In this document: positions 1 through 12,062 of the stretch, one piece after another | Layout of the letters: every line of letters starts with the position of its first letter | How positions within the stretch are numbered: position 1 is the stretch's first letter | Source of the DNA: Balamuthia mandrillaris | Lineage: Eukaryota; Discosea; Longamoebia; Balamuthiidae | Length of the DNA stretch: 64,000 bases | NCBI GenBank assembly: GCA_031835245.1 | Contig: JAVKOQ010000145.1 | Coordinates: 60,001-124,000 of the forward strand | Direction of reading: 5' to 3' | Made by a program: the position numbers and the translations under genes | The notes under the pieces: model-generated | Seen by the model: the letters and a program-made list of their open reading frames with translations, nothing else | The model's database searches: none | Told to the model about the DNA's origin: nothing

Positions 1-2257
<2,257 letters not shown>

Positions 2258-2411
2258 AACCGGTGAACTGGTTGTTCTTATCATAACAGTGAAACACTAT
2301 TTCCGCAAGCAAAGAACCTTGTTGCTGTACTACACTATGCAGGAGAGAATGAATGTTGCTTGCTCTATTTCTTCTTCTGCGCATGTTACTTATGGAGGAA
2401 CTGCTTTAAAG

Positions 2412-3045
2412 ATGGCGACAAAACAAGAAGAAGAAACCAGCGGAGGCACCTCTCTTTCCTCCTCAAGAAGACTTGCCGGCGGAGACACTGGCCATCTTCC
2501 TGTCCATGTTACCTTGCGGCATGCCCGCCGTGGCTGCCAGAACATGCAAACGTAGGACCTCTTGTGTTCCACAAGGAGAAGAAGACAAGCGGCGTTTCTT
2601 CACGGCTTCAACGGCCTGTTCCTCCTAAAACATGTCGAGACGTCGAGCATTTGCTAATGCTTGCCCAGAGCATTCGCTAAAAGTCTTTCGATAGAAATGA
2701 GCTTCAACAGGACTGAACTGAAGAAAGTGAACACGATGAAAGAGAGGTGGAAGAGAGAGTTCCTTCTCGACGTCCTCTTGTTGGAGCGCCACATCAATCC
2801 ACGTTTCTGCCCTTCGCCTCTCTTCTACGTCCTCAGCTTCTCTCCTCTTCGTCAGTGTCCCTCTTTCATCCTGAGAGAAAGAGAGTTCGCTATCACCCAG
2901 CACAGCATACGGAAGGAAAGTTTCGTTCCTTTTGGATGAAGGTGGGGCGCATGGCGAATGAGACAAGCGAGGCAGCATATGTGGTACTCGCTTCCATACT
3001 TCCGTTGCCTTCCCTTGCTTCCTCTTGCAGCTCAAAAATCAACAC
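2412..3045 (+). pseudogene. Mosaic of copied gene scraps (F-box/ankyrin start plus SHPRH pieces)
   Basis: Positions 2412-2640 are a close direct copy of the first 230 bases of the F-box/ankyrin gene at 4839, including its ATG, with small indels. From about 2640 the sequence switches to pieces of the SHPRH gene: 2655-2805 matches 30970-31115, about 2830-2865 matches 32965-33000, about 2870-2905 matches 33375-33405, and 2935-3030 matches 33581-33700. The pieces keep the order they have in the source gene but large stretches between them are gone. No open frame covers the whole. This is a non-functional patchwork made by DNA-level copying and deletion; the alternative of convergent similarity is excluded by near-identity over more than 100 bases. 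Confidence 0.85.
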
Positions 3046-3380
3046 CATGCTGGGCTGCCTTTAGGTTATAGTCCAAGCCTTTAGGGCACCAGACATCGTC
3101 ACGTATGCCCGAGGTGCTGTGTGCAATGGCGGGAAGAGGTACGTCGACAAAAACAAACATTGCGAGGAACCCTCGGGAGGTTGCACCGGAGTTTAAAAGT
3201 GGAGTTTTCAAATTTTCAGCCAATCGGCAATGTGAATTAATTTATCGTATGTTTGCCAATCAGAAACGTGGTCCCCCAAAATGGAAGGAGCGTACCTCGG
3301 TGAAAATACCTTCTTTTGTTCGTGTTGAGGCTTCTTTTTTTTTTCTTCCATCTACTCACAGGCAACTGAACTGAAGAAGA
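3046..3380 (+). promoter_or_regulatory. Gene-free stretch, probable promoter of the phospholipase-like gene
   Basis: No coding potential is seen. It contains GTCGACA at 3143-3149, two ATTGG/CCAAT-type boxes (CAGCCAATCGG near 3219 and GCCAATCAG near 3256), and a T-rich run just before the ATG at 3381. The same GTCGACA plus CCAAT pairing occurs before several other genes in the window. Confidence 0.45.
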
Positions 3381-4091
3381 ATGGCCATGGCCATGTACTA
3401 TATTCAGCGCGTTTCGCTATTCCTGGGTCTCTTCTGTATGGCCTCTCTGGTCCGTTGCGTCCACCAGGCCAAAAATGAGAGTCTGGGGCCTCGCGTCCCC
3501 GTCCACGGCAACTGGTGCGGCCCCAGTCATGGTGGCTTTCAGGATTGCTGCTACGGTGGCCCATGCCCGAGCTGCATCGCCCCGGAACCCGGCCAGCTGG
3601 ACTACCGCTTCTCTCAAGAGTGTTTTAACGAGTGTCCTCCCATCGACTGGGTGGACCTGGCTTGTGCCTGGCATGACACCTGCACTTACGTTGCAGGGGA
3701 GGTCAACGGGTGCGGGCACTTCATTGCTGCCGAATCGTGCTACTGCAACTGCGTGCTGGCCGATATTGCTTGCAATTACATTGCGGACGGAGTGTGCACC
3801 TACTTCAGGGACATCGCCAGTTGTTGGTTTTGTGACAACGACGCTTACTACCCGGCAGGGCACCTCTTGTTGGAGCTACTCTGGCATGTTCGGGCAAGAA
3901 GGAAGGGACTTGAGGGCGACCAGACCTGCACTGACCAGCAGCAAGAGCTAAAGGAAGACGGAAATTGTTATGGAGGATGTGCCCCTTTATGGATAGAAAT
4001 TACAAATATATTAATAATAGAACAGATGGCACAATCAAATTGCAAACCACCATCTCCTTTGTTTCCCTTCCACACGACCCCTGTTGACTAG
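3381..4091 (+). CDS. Secreted phospholipase A2-like protein
   Basis: Intronless frame of 236 residues. It starts with a hydrophobic signal peptide (residues about 7-26, ending near ASLVRC) and is very cysteine-rich. Residues about 44-62 read NWCGPSHGGFQDCCYGGPC and resemble a calcium-loop region. Residues about 93-102, DLACAWHDTC, match the phospholipase A2 active-site helix with its His-Asp pair. Enzymes with this motif hydrolyse the sn-2 ester of phospholipids after secretion. The C-terminal 60 residues (lysine-, glutamate- and cysteine-containing) are not recognised. The first ATG of a close pair (MAMAM) was taken. The calcium-loop spacing differs from the animal group I/II enzymes, so the subgroup is open. 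It is flanked on both sides by pseudogene scraps, yet its own frame is intact. Confidence 0.75.
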   Translation: MAMAMYYIQRVSLFLGLFCMASLVRCVHQAKNESLGPRVPVHGNWCGPSHGGFQDCCYGGPCPSCIAPEPGQLDYRFSQECFNECPPIDWVDLACAWHDTCTYVAGEVNGCGHFIAAESCYCNCVLADIACNYIADGVCTYFRDIASCWFCDNDAYYPAGHLLLELLWHVRARRKGLEGDQTCTDQQQELKEDGNCYGGCAPLWIEITNILIIEQMAQSNCKPPSPLFPFHTTPVD

Positions 4092-4260
4092 TTACCACGG
4101 AAAAAACAAAACAAACGCCCTTGTAAACAGCCTTTGTATTGACGTCTTTGCTAGATTTGCATGTTGGTACGTCTTCTGCTCTTATTTCTTAATGTCCTGT
4201 CTGTTCAAGCTGTTGGACCCTCCCTTCTTTCCTCCCCCCTCCCGCTCCGCCTGCCCTCCT

Positions 4261-4439
4261 TTCCTTGGGTTCATGTCCCAATCGACAAATCTGAGAAAGA
4301 GCCAATATTCGTTGCCCATCCTCCAAGCTGTTTTGCCTTCGCGAACAGCATTGGTGCCAATTTTTCTCCTCGGCCTCTCCTCTCTTCTTCCCTTCGCTCT
4401 TTGCTCTTCTCTTCTGCATTCTTTCTCTTTTCTCCGTCT
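4261..4439 (+). pseudogene. Direct copy of one DPP8/9-like exon and its intron start
   Basis: This 179-base stretch matches 932-1110 with only a handful of substitutions and no length change. It includes the last coding bases of that exon and about 90 bases of the following intron, so it was copied as DNA and not through spliced RNA. It has no gene around it. Confidence 0.85.
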
Positions 4440-4464
4440 ATGCAAGAAGAAGAAGAAAAAGAAA

Positions 4465-4748
4465 AAGAAGAAGAATAACAAGAAGAAATAAAGCAAGCAA
4501 CATTCATTCTTCCTGCACAGTGAAGTAAAGCAACAAAGGGTTCTTTGCTTGCAGAAATGGTGTTCCACTGTTACGAAAAGACCAACAGATTCTCATTTCA
4601 AAGATGGTCCAACACAAAGGAAAGGAACGTGTACTCAAAGTAACGTTGTGCCTTCACAGAGCGAACGCCATGCCTCTCTGCTGGAAGTATCACCAGTTGA
4701 TAAGGTTTGCATTCTTTGATCAGCTCGTCGCTGAGGTGGGCAGTGTTA
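4465..4748 (-). pseudogene. Inverted copy of the DPP8/9-like 3' end
   Basis: The reverse complement matches about 2107-2385: the last DPP exon (DELIKECKPYQLVILPAERHGV...) and roughly 120 bases of 3' flank, with more divergence in the flank. The active-site histidine segment is still readable. Together with 4261-4439 it shows that two pieces of the same peptidase gene were copied here in opposite orientations. The F-box/ankyrin gene starts 91 bases further on, while the native DPP end is followed by a truncated copy of that gene's start. Confidence 0.85.
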
Positions 4749-4838
4749 CGATAAGAATTTCCGTCGACAAAATACATGACGACACGAGAATATTTCGTGA
4801 CGACCTGATTCTTACAAAGGTGAGCGTGGAACACCGGA

Positions 4839-6527
4839 ATGGCGACAAAGCAAGACGAGGGAGTAGAGCCAGCGGAGGGCTCCCCTCTCTTTCCGACGCA
4901 AGGAGACCTGCCGGCGGAGATACTGGCCGTCATCCTGTCCATGTTACCCTACGGCATGCCCGCCGTGGCTGCCAGAACATGCAAACGTTGGTTCTCTTGT
5001 TTTCCACAAGAAGAAGAAGACAAGCGGCGTTTCTTCACGGCTTCAACGGCCTGTTCCTCCGAAAGCATGTTGAAATGGTCCCTGCAAAACGGCTACTTCT
5101 TGGACCAACGTTCCTGCGCCAAAGCCGCTGCTCTGGGCAGCCTCTCCATCTTGCAATGGCTCCGCTGCACGCAAGACTGCCCTTGGGACTACCAAACCTG
5201 TGAACAAGCAGCTCTCCACGGCCATTTGCAAGTGCTTCAGTGGGCTCTGGAACAGGGCTGTCCCTGGAGTCCTCGCGCCTTCGCCTTGGCGGCCAGGCGG
5301 GGCCACTTGGAAGTGCTTCGCTGGATACGTGCCAACCAGGGCGAACATGTCTGTAAGGAGTGGAGCCCAGACATGAACGCAGCATTGGGAGGGCAATGGG
5401 AGGTGCTGAAATGGCTGCACACGGACGCGGGGTGTGCTTGGAGTGGAGCTAGCGTCTGCAGTGCCATCGCTGCTACAGGAAACCTCTCTATGCTTCAATG
5501 GGTCAGAGATAGGGGTTGTCCCTGGGATGAGAGCACTTGCAGTGCTGCAGCAGGAAAAGGACATTTGGAAGTGCTGCAATGGGCAAGAAAACAGGGCTGC
5601 CCTTGGCAAGAAAGCACTTGCAACAAGGCTGCATTGAACGGACACCTACACGTGCTGCAATGGGCAAGGGCACATGGTTGCCCTTGGAACGAAGACACGT
5701 GCAGCGAGGCCGCGCTGAACGGACACCTACACGTGCTGCAATGGGCCAGAGCACAAGGCTGTCCTTGGGATAGGTGGACCTGCGCGAGGGCGGCTTGGAA
5801 CGGGCACTTAGATGTGGTAAAATGGGCACGAGAGAACGGATGTACTTGGGACGAGACGACCTCGGCGAATGCAGCACATAGTGGTCGTTTGGACGTATTG
5901 CAGTGGGTAAGGGAGAACGGATGCCCTTGGGGTCATTCCACTTGCTACGAGGCAGCATCGAACGGCCATGTGGAGGTGCTGAAATGGGCGTGGGAGCAGG
6001 GTTGCCCTCATAATGCGTGGAATCTACTTCGGGCAGCCCACAGTGGCTGTTTGCCAGTACTGAAATGGGCTTACAACAACGGGTGGCCAGTGAGACAGGA
6101 AATCCCCATGGCAGCATTGCTAAGCGGCCGCCTGCGGATAGTGCGGTTTCTCAAGGAGACGCCAACTCTCTGGCCGCACGTGAAGGGCAAGCTGTGTGAC
6201 ACTGCCGCCGCGCGGGGACATCTACACATCCTCCGTTGGGCGCGCGAACAAGATGAAGACATCCCCTGGTCAGCAGCCACTTGTGCCAAAGCAGCCAGAG
6301 GCGGGCATTTGGCTGTGTTGAAATGGGCGCGCCAGCATGGGTGTGAATGGGACCAGCAGACGTGCTTTGACGCAGCAGCAGGCGGCCATTTGGAAACGCT
6401 CAAGTGGGCGGTAGAGAACGGTTGTCCTTGCAACAGGGATGCGTGCCTTAATGCCGCTACAAAGAGAGGCCATAGCAAAATAATTGATTGGCTGAGCCAA
6501 GCTACCTTTCTTTCAGAGAGACAATGA
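4839..6527 (+). CDS. F-box / ankyrin-type repeat protein
   Basis: Single-exon frame of 562 residues. Residues about 24-60 form an F-box (LPAEILAVILSMLPYGMPAV, then AARTCKRWF). The rest is about 15 repeats of 26-28 residues with the pattern A..GHL.VLQWAR..GCPW...TC, a variant ankyrin repeat. F-box proteins bring substrates to SCF-type ubiquitin ligases through Skp1, with the repeats binding the substrate. Genes of this make-up are abundant in amoebae, oomycetes and brown algae and also occur in giant viruses. It lacks introns, unlike most neighbours, and has higher GC. GTCGACA lies at 4763-4769, 70 bases before the ATG, and an AATAAA signal is near 6596. Related broken pieces lie at 2412, 41935, 44755 and 50788, so it belongs to a spreading local family. 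The target is unknown. Confidence 0.85.
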   Translation: MATKQDEGVEPAEGSPLFPTQGDLPAEILAVILSMLPYGMPAVAARTCKRWFSCFPQEEEDKRRFFTASTACSSESMLKWSLQNGYFLDQRSCAKAAALGSLSILQWLRCTQDCPWDYQTCEQAALHGHLQVLQWALEQGCPWSPRAFALAARRGHLEVLRWIRANQGEHVCKEWSPDMNAALGGQWEVLKWLHTDAGCAWSGASVCSAIAATGNLSMLQWVRDRGCPWDESTCSAAAGKGHLEVLQWARKQGCPWQESTCNKAALNGHLHVLQWARAHGCPWNEDTCSEAALNGHLHVLQWARAQGCPWDRWTCARAAWNGHLDVVKWARENGCTWDETTSANAAHSGRLDVLQWVRENGCPWGHSTCYEAASNGHVEVLKWAWEQGCPHNAWNLLRAAHSGCLPVLKWAYNNGWPVRQEIPMAALLSGRLRIVRFLKETPTLWPHVKGKLCDTAAARGHLHILRWAREQDEDIPWSAATCAKAARGGHLAVLKWARQHGCEWDQQTCFDAAAGGHLETLKWAVENGCPCNRDACLNAATKRGHSKIIDWLSQATFLSERQ

Positions 6528-6655
6528 ACAGCTTTTGTTCCTGTTGCGGCACACAAGTCTGGTCCTGCTCTGCCAATGTAACTGTATGAATCTTTTAATA
6601 AAAAATTATTTTGTCGACAATTTAAATGAATGCAAAAAAAAAAAATGAAAAATTT

Positions 6656-6727
6656 TGGAGGAGAGGGGTCTCGATCCCCTGGCCTTCTGCATGCGAAGCA
6701 GACGCTCTACCACTGAGCTACACCCCC
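6656..6727 (-). tRNA. tRNA-Ala (anticodon CGC)
   Basis: The reverse strand folds as a tRNA: A-box TAGCTCAGTGG, anticodon stem TCTGC/GCAGA around loop TTCGCAT (anticodon CGC, reading GCG), T-arm AGGGG-ATCGAGA-CCCCT of the kind seen in eukaryotic tRNA-Ala, and discriminator A. The acceptor stem has a G3-U70 wobble, the alanine identity element, and one T-T mismatch at 6-67. A T-run (A-run on the plus strand at 6634-6654) follows as a Pol III terminator. No intron. Confidence 0.92.
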
Positions 6728-6739
6728 AACTTGCCTTCT

Positions 6740-9700
6740 GCTTGCTGAAGGTTAGTTCCACGAACGGAGCTCGAGCCCTGTGCCCTCTCTGTGCTAGTTA
6801 GTGTTTGAGGGTGAGTACGGAGTTGTGGTGTTGTGGTAAAATTGCGACAGTGGATTGGAGGAACGCCTTCGGAGTTCTGGTCGCAATTTTTGAGGAGAGG
6901 TGGTTTCTTGGGCGCTCTAAGAAGTTTATTCTTAGTGCGCGTTTTTCTGAAGTTTAGACGGACGTAGTTGGCGTTCGGCTCAACTTGTGGGTGAGGTTCT
7001 TTGTACCTCTTTTTGGGTTTTTGATTTTTGGTTTTGTTTCCTTTGTTTGTTTTTCTCTTGATTTGTTGATGGCGGCTAAGAGCCAGCAACGTCTGAGAGA
7101 GTTGGTGAAGCGGTTTGTTGCGGACTTGACTGATAGTCAGGTTGTGCGCCTTTCAGGCTAAAGTGCGCTCTTGAATGGTCGTGGGGAGTTTTAAATCTCA
7201 GAGCATCATGCCGCAGTGAAAGCGATGCTCTGAGATTGAAAACTCCCCAGAGAGGATGGAGGCGCAACTCTATGAGTCGGCTCTGGTGATTCTGGAGCCA
7301 AAAGGTTGGACCTGGAGAGACACTGGGCTGTGGTTCGGGATAAGCTGGTTATCCCTCCGGTGGAAGACGAGATGGAGGACGAGGACGAGGACGTGGTGCA
7401 GACGGAGGAGCTCCTCCGCTTGACGTCTGCTGCTAGCAGCAGGGCTCCTGACGAGGAGGCCTCTCGTTCGGTAGTTGCTGGTGGAGCTGTTTTGCCTAGA
7501 GGAGCAGGAGACGGAGGTGGCGGAGGAGTCAGTTCCCTTGTGGGCGGAGGCTATGTTTGACCGTTTGGATCAGCTCATGGTCGAGAATAATCGCCTTCGG
7601 ACCGAGGCCGTGGTCGGCCAGGCTGAGTCTCGATGGAGGGACTGCACTTTCTCCCAGGATAGGAATACAAACGAGTATTCTTTGTTAGTGGCAGTAGCTC
7701 GGCGTTTGGAAAGGGCTTGATGGGCCAGTTCTCCACAGGTGGTCACTAGAGAGATCGAAGAGGCTCTTGCTTTGTTGGAAGCCTGCGTTGTTACGTTGGA
7801 ACTGGCAGACTCGGATGGCTGGGTGATTGCTTTAGCTTTTGCTGAAGAGGTCCAGTTGCAGGACGCAGGGCTATGGATGAAGTTTTCCGAGCAGATCCGC
7901 CGGGCTAGAGCATCAGCAGCTTCTAAGCCTGAGAAGGCGTCCACGGGAAGGACGTCTAAGGCTTCAGCAGCTGCTTCTTCAGCAGCTGCCCCTGAGGTAG
8001 CAGGAAACGGTTCAGTTTCGGGCTCCTCCGGAGCCAGGAAGGGTAAAAGGCAGCCATCCTGCTACGTTTGTGGCCAGCTCGGCCACATTTCCCCTTTCTG
8101 CCCCTCTCGCTTTCAGCAGCAGAGGGGAGGTGGTGGGAGTGGTGCTTCCGGCGGAGCATCCTCTTCCACCAGCGGCAACTGAAGGCTTTACCCCTCCACC
8201 GATCGCCAGGTGGTCTGGCAGCAACCCTGGTTTGGAGTCGGTGGTGGGGTGTATTCATCAGCGCCTGGATGTCTGGGTGGCCTTTGGAGCCCCTGCGTTG
8301 GTGCTGAGTTGGATCCGGGACGGGACAGTCATTCAGCCTCGGCCGGGACGGCTGCCAAGGTGGGCACGAAATACAGTGAGGAACGAGGAAGAACGTCAAT
8401 TCTTGCGGAACGAGGTAGCTCGGCTGTTGATGAACAGGATTGTGGACATGCCTCGCTTTCCTCCGTTGGCAGTTTCTCCAGTGCGTTGTGCCCCAAAGAA
8501 AGGCCCGAAGAAGTATCGAATGGTGATCAATATGATCAAGGTCAACGACTTCCTGCCGAAACGACGGAGCAAGTTGGATACGTTGGACAAATTCATTCGT
8601 ATGATAGGAAGAGGGTGGTGGTTCATCACGATCGACTTGGAGGCGGGCTACCAGCATGTGCGGGTCACTCCAGAGTCCCAGCGGTACCAAGGGTTCATCT
8701 GGGAAGGGAAATACTACGAGTACCAGGTGCTAACGTTCGGCTGTACCCTCTCCCCTTAGATATTCACCAAGACAACGAGAGTCCCAGTGGCCAAGTGGCG
8801 CCGGGAGGGCAAAGTCGCAAGCGTCTACGTGGACGACTTTATGGTGGCGGAAGAGACGGTTCCGAAGCTGGATCCAGTGATAGTGGACGTCAGAAGAGAC
8901 ATCGACTGGCTGGGCCTTGTTCCGTCGGAAAAAACCGAGAGGAAACCAAGGCAACGGGGCGTTGTCTTGGGCATGGGAATAGATACCGTCTTGGGGGTAT
9001 GCTTTGTTCCTCCAAACAAACGGTAGCGGATCCTTGGGGGTGCAAAACGGCTGTTGTGCTGACAGGGGATCTCAGGTGGAAAGGTCCCAGTCAAGAAGTT
9101 GGCGAGATTGGCTGGCCGGGTGATTTCCGTGAAGAGGGGCTTCGGGCCGGCCTGTTGGGTCGCCAGGCCGTGGTATGACGTTATTGGAGCAGACCGTCCT
9201 GCGTGGGCGTGGACATGGAAGTATTGCTGAGCGAGCTGGCAGTGAACCATTTAGAGTGGATTGTTCGCAACTTCCACAAGTACAATGGATGGCCCCTGTG
9301 GAGGCCAGAGAGGATCACTTGGGTGGCTACAGATGCATCCCTCTCAGGCTGGGGCGGGTGTTGCCTGGGCAGAACGGTGGCGCTTGGTCGGCCAAGCATC
9401 TGGGCAAGCACATCAACGTGTTGGAGGTGATTGCGGCACGAAAGGTGTTGAAGGCGTGCAGCGATCTCTTGGAAGGCCATACTGTTCGCATTCAGGTGAC
9501 AGCCAGGTGGCGCGGCCATACATCGAGCGTGGAACAGGAAGAGTTCCCGAGCTCCGGCTGAAGGCCCAGAAGCTTTGGCTGCTGACGTTCGATCTCAAGG
9601 TGGTAATCCACGAGGCAGTGTGGGTGCCATCGGACGAGAACTGGCTGGCGGATCTCGGCAGCAGGGCGATAGCAGTGGGGGACTGGACCGTCTCCGGCAG

Positions 9701-10040
9701 AGCATTTTCGGAGGCAGAGGCTCGCTGGGGTCCCCATACGATAGACAGGTTTGCCTCAAGAGACAATACGAAGCTGAGCAGGTTCAATTGTGTGAATTTC
9801 GGTGGTGGTGGGGAGGGCGTGGATGCACTGGCGCAGAACTGGTCCGGCGAGGTCAATTACGTTGCGTGCCCTTTCGCTCTCCTCCCGAGGGTGCTTCAGC
9901 TGGTCTTAGAGCATGGGGGCAAGAGCTTCTATCGTAGTTCCGGTGTGGACTGGACAACCTTGGTGGCTGCAGCTGCTGGAGTTGATGGTGGACCACTTCG
10001 TAATGACGGCCGAGGATTTTCTCAGGCCAGGTGGAGGCTT
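6740..10040 (+). mobile_element. DIRS-group retroelement, decayed fossil
   Basis: A degenerate element of the DIRS (tyrosine-recombinase) group beginning close to the 5' end of the tRNA-Ala gene; both outer borders are approximate. Parts in order: a leader of about 500-600 bases with strong inverted repeats; a gag-like region whose end has a CCHC zinc knuckle (about 8061-8103); reverse transcriptase (about 8350-9030); a DIRS-type RNase H (about 9300-9560, with DASLSGWG and HINVLE); and the conserved domain that follows RNase H in DIRS elements (about 9700-9930, with DRFASR). No tyrosine recombinase or terminal repeats were recognised before the next gene, so the 3' part seems missing. The reading frame is broken in at least four places, suggesting a moderately old insertion. 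Family assignment rests on the RNase H and following domain; an Ngaro or PAT relationship is possible. Confidence 0.85.
7183..7248. repeat. 25-bp inverted repeat (hairpin) in the retroelement leader
   Basis: The arms 7183-7207 and 7224-7248 are complementary over 25 bases with one mismatch, separated by 16 bases. A second, shorter inverted repeat (AAAATTGCGAC / GTCGCAATTTT) lies at about 6838-6890. Confidence 0.85.
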
Positions 10041-10096
10041 GGGGAAACTATGACAAATAAGGGAGATGCTATACAACGTCTTTTTATTCCACACAC

Positions 10097-11695
10097 CTAT
10101 CCCACAAACAACAGCTTTTTCACAACTTCCTCTCCTGCACCTTGTGCATCTCGGCACTGGAACTGCTCTCGCCGCGTGATCTTCTGCACTTTTCTCGGTT
10201 CCAACGAGCTGACTTGCGCTTTCTTACTAGCCTCTTTCTTCTCTGTTTCCTCTTCCTCTTTGACCTCGCCTCGATTCGGTTGTTGTCGTCTTTGTTGTTT
10301 GCGTTGCCTTTGTCGTTTTTTCTTCTGTTCTTCTTCCTCGTCCTTTTCATCCACTCCAGCCACATAGATCAAACGCTGGGGCGGGGAATGACCCTCACCT
10401 CCGCCCTCGCCCACCATGTTCATGAGCCATGCTACCCCGCCCCAAAAGACCCTCCCTGCAAAGACCTTCCAGTCCAGGATCCAACGTACCAGAGCATGGC
10501 TGAAGACCCTCATTCCCGTCAACAAGACCAACCGCCCGGAGGGCTCCTCCTTCACTTCGTTCACCATCTTCCACTCCAGCAACGCCAGTGCCATCAACAT
10601 CCAACACATCGTCTTCATCATCGTCATCGTGGTTGTGGTGGAAGCAGACGAGGCAAACAGCAGAAAGGCAGAAGGGGAGGAGAGATGAAGAAGAACCAGC
10701 AAAAGGGGAATGGTGCACCGAGTCAAGCACACCCACCGGGTTAATGAGAGAGTGGGAGCGACGGAGGGCGCTTCATCCAGCAGTCGGATGGCTCGAAGGC
10801 TCATGTCCACCAACCAATTCTCGTCAAAGCTGGCGTCTTGAAAGGAAGATGTGGCGAGATAGAAGGCCAACAAAGCCATGCTTCCTCGATTGCTGTTCAG
10901 CTGGAAGGTGAGGTGAATGTGCCACACCATCAACACCACCAAGAACCACAACTTGGCTGCATGCTGCCCTGTCTCGTCAAACCGTTCGCCGTTGAGTTGA
11001 AGGAACAGGAGGAGAACACGGCAGAGGACCTCGAGCGCAATGAAGAAGGAGGCTGGGGAGAGGAACGCAGAGGTGGGCAGGAACGGTTGCAACGAGAGAC
11101 GAAGAGGCACCGACTTGATGGCCAACAGGATGGCAAAGAGAATGGAGGCAAAGGCCACGTTGTTGTTCTCATCGGTGCTGTTCACGTTTTCCTTGGTGGT
11201 CTCGCTTTGGTGAGGAGAAAGCGGAGGTTGGGAATGAAGGTGGTAATGCTGGGCGTAACGATGAGCTTCAAGAAGCAAAAGAACTTGTTGGAGGTAGGGA
11301 AGGTAGGCCACCAATAACACCGTCCAGCCGGCAAAACTGCTCCACTTGCTGCTTGAAGAGGACCCAGACGAAGAAGAGCTGCCTATTCCGAAAAGTAGAA
11401 GCAAAAGGGCCACCGCGCCACTCCACATATAACTTGAAGAAGAAGCAGAGGAGGCAGCAGTCATGACTTTGTCTTCCTCGCTAGAAGAAGAAGAAGAGGG
11501 GGAAGGTAAAAGCTTGTGAGCGTGAAGCGAGGCAAAGAGAGCCACCAGAAGAACGGTGAGAAGCAGCTGGACGAGCAAAGCGCGGAGGAGGCGGTTGCGC
11601 ACGTCCTCCACTTTCAGTTGGAACCACTTTTGTACAAACTTCTTGCCAACGGCAAACAGCCACCAGGCGATCGCTTCGCCTTCGAGGGCTACCAT
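10097..11695 (-). CDS. Multipass membrane protein, unrecognised family
   Basis: Intronless frame of 532 residues from the ATG at 11695. An in-frame extension upstream would run through a GA repeat as Arg-Glu peptide and is not believed. Several hydrophobic segments are visible: residues about 27-50 (LLVQLLLTVLLVALFASLHA), 85-100, 118-140, 180-200, 220-245, 255-275, and others in the second half, roughly seven to nine in all. Serine-rich loops sit between the first segments. The last 90 residues are a highly charged cytoplasmic-type tail rich in Lys, Arg and Glu. No catalytic motif or known family was recognised. It is divergently paired with the RING-like membrane gene starting at 12063, so the two may share regulation. 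A transporter or an organelle membrane-shaping protein is possible but not supported. Confidence 0.65.
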   Translation of the reverse strand: MVALEGEAIAWWLFAVGKKFVQKWFQLKVEDVRNRLLRALLVQLLLTVLLVALFASLHAHKLLPSPSSSSSSEEDKVMTAASSASSSSYMWSGAVALLLLLFGIGSSSSSGSSSSSKWSSFAGWTVLLVAYLPYLQQVLLLLEAHRYAQHYHLHSQPPLSPHQSETTKENVNSTDENNNVAFASILFAILLAIKSVPLRLSLQPFLPTSAFLSPASFFIALEVLCRVLLLFLQLNGERFDETGQHAAKLWFLVVLMVWHIHLTFQLNSNRGSMALLAFYLATSSFQDASFDENWLVDMSLRAIRLLDEAPSVAPTLSLTRWVCLTRCTIPLLLVLLHLSSPSAFLLFASSASTTTTMTMMKTMCWMLMALALLEWKMVNEVKEEPSGRLVLLTGMRVFSHALVRWILDWKVFAGRVFWGGVAWLMNMVGEGGGEGHSPPQRLIYVAGVDEKDEEEEQKKKRQRQRKQQRRQQPNRGEVKEEEETEKKEASKKAQVSSLEPRKVQKITRREQFQCRDAQGAGEEVVKKLLFVG

Positions 11696-11700
11696 CTTTG

Positions 11701-11750
<50 letters not shown>

Positions 11751-12062
11751 TTTGTTCTTTTGCCTCTCTGTCCCTCTCTTCTTCTCACTTTTTTCCCGAG
11801 AGATCCCTGGATTATGTTGCCGATTCGACGAACTGTAATGCCCCGAGCTTCGGTCGGTTCACTAAAGCGGGGTATTAGGGGACGCTCGTGGACGCTCCGT
11901 TCGTCATAAACGGTGAAGAAAGTTCTCGCATTCTTCTTCATATTTCTTCATTCTTCTCAACTTTCAGTTTTTGGTTTGTATAACACCTCGCTTCTCTTTT
12001 GTGTTCTATAACACTCCACACCTCTCTGTAGTAGAGCAAGCCACGAGAGAGAGCAAACAAAG
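11696..12062. promoter_or_regulatory. Divergent promoter with a (TC)n tract
   Basis: This 367-base gap separates two genes read outward. It contains a (TC)n run at about 11706-11748, which on the strand of the leftward gene is GA and would lie in its 5' leader. No other motif stands out. Confidence 0.5.

Noticed and set aside
4084-4491. A 135-codon plus-strand open frame
   Set aside because: It is the copied DPP exon and intron plus flank, with no start context or family of its own.
11706-11941. Extended N-terminus (Arg-Glu repeats) of the multipass membrane protein
   Set aside because: It is translation of a (GA)n tract in the leader; the ATG at 11695 after the tract is the more likely start.
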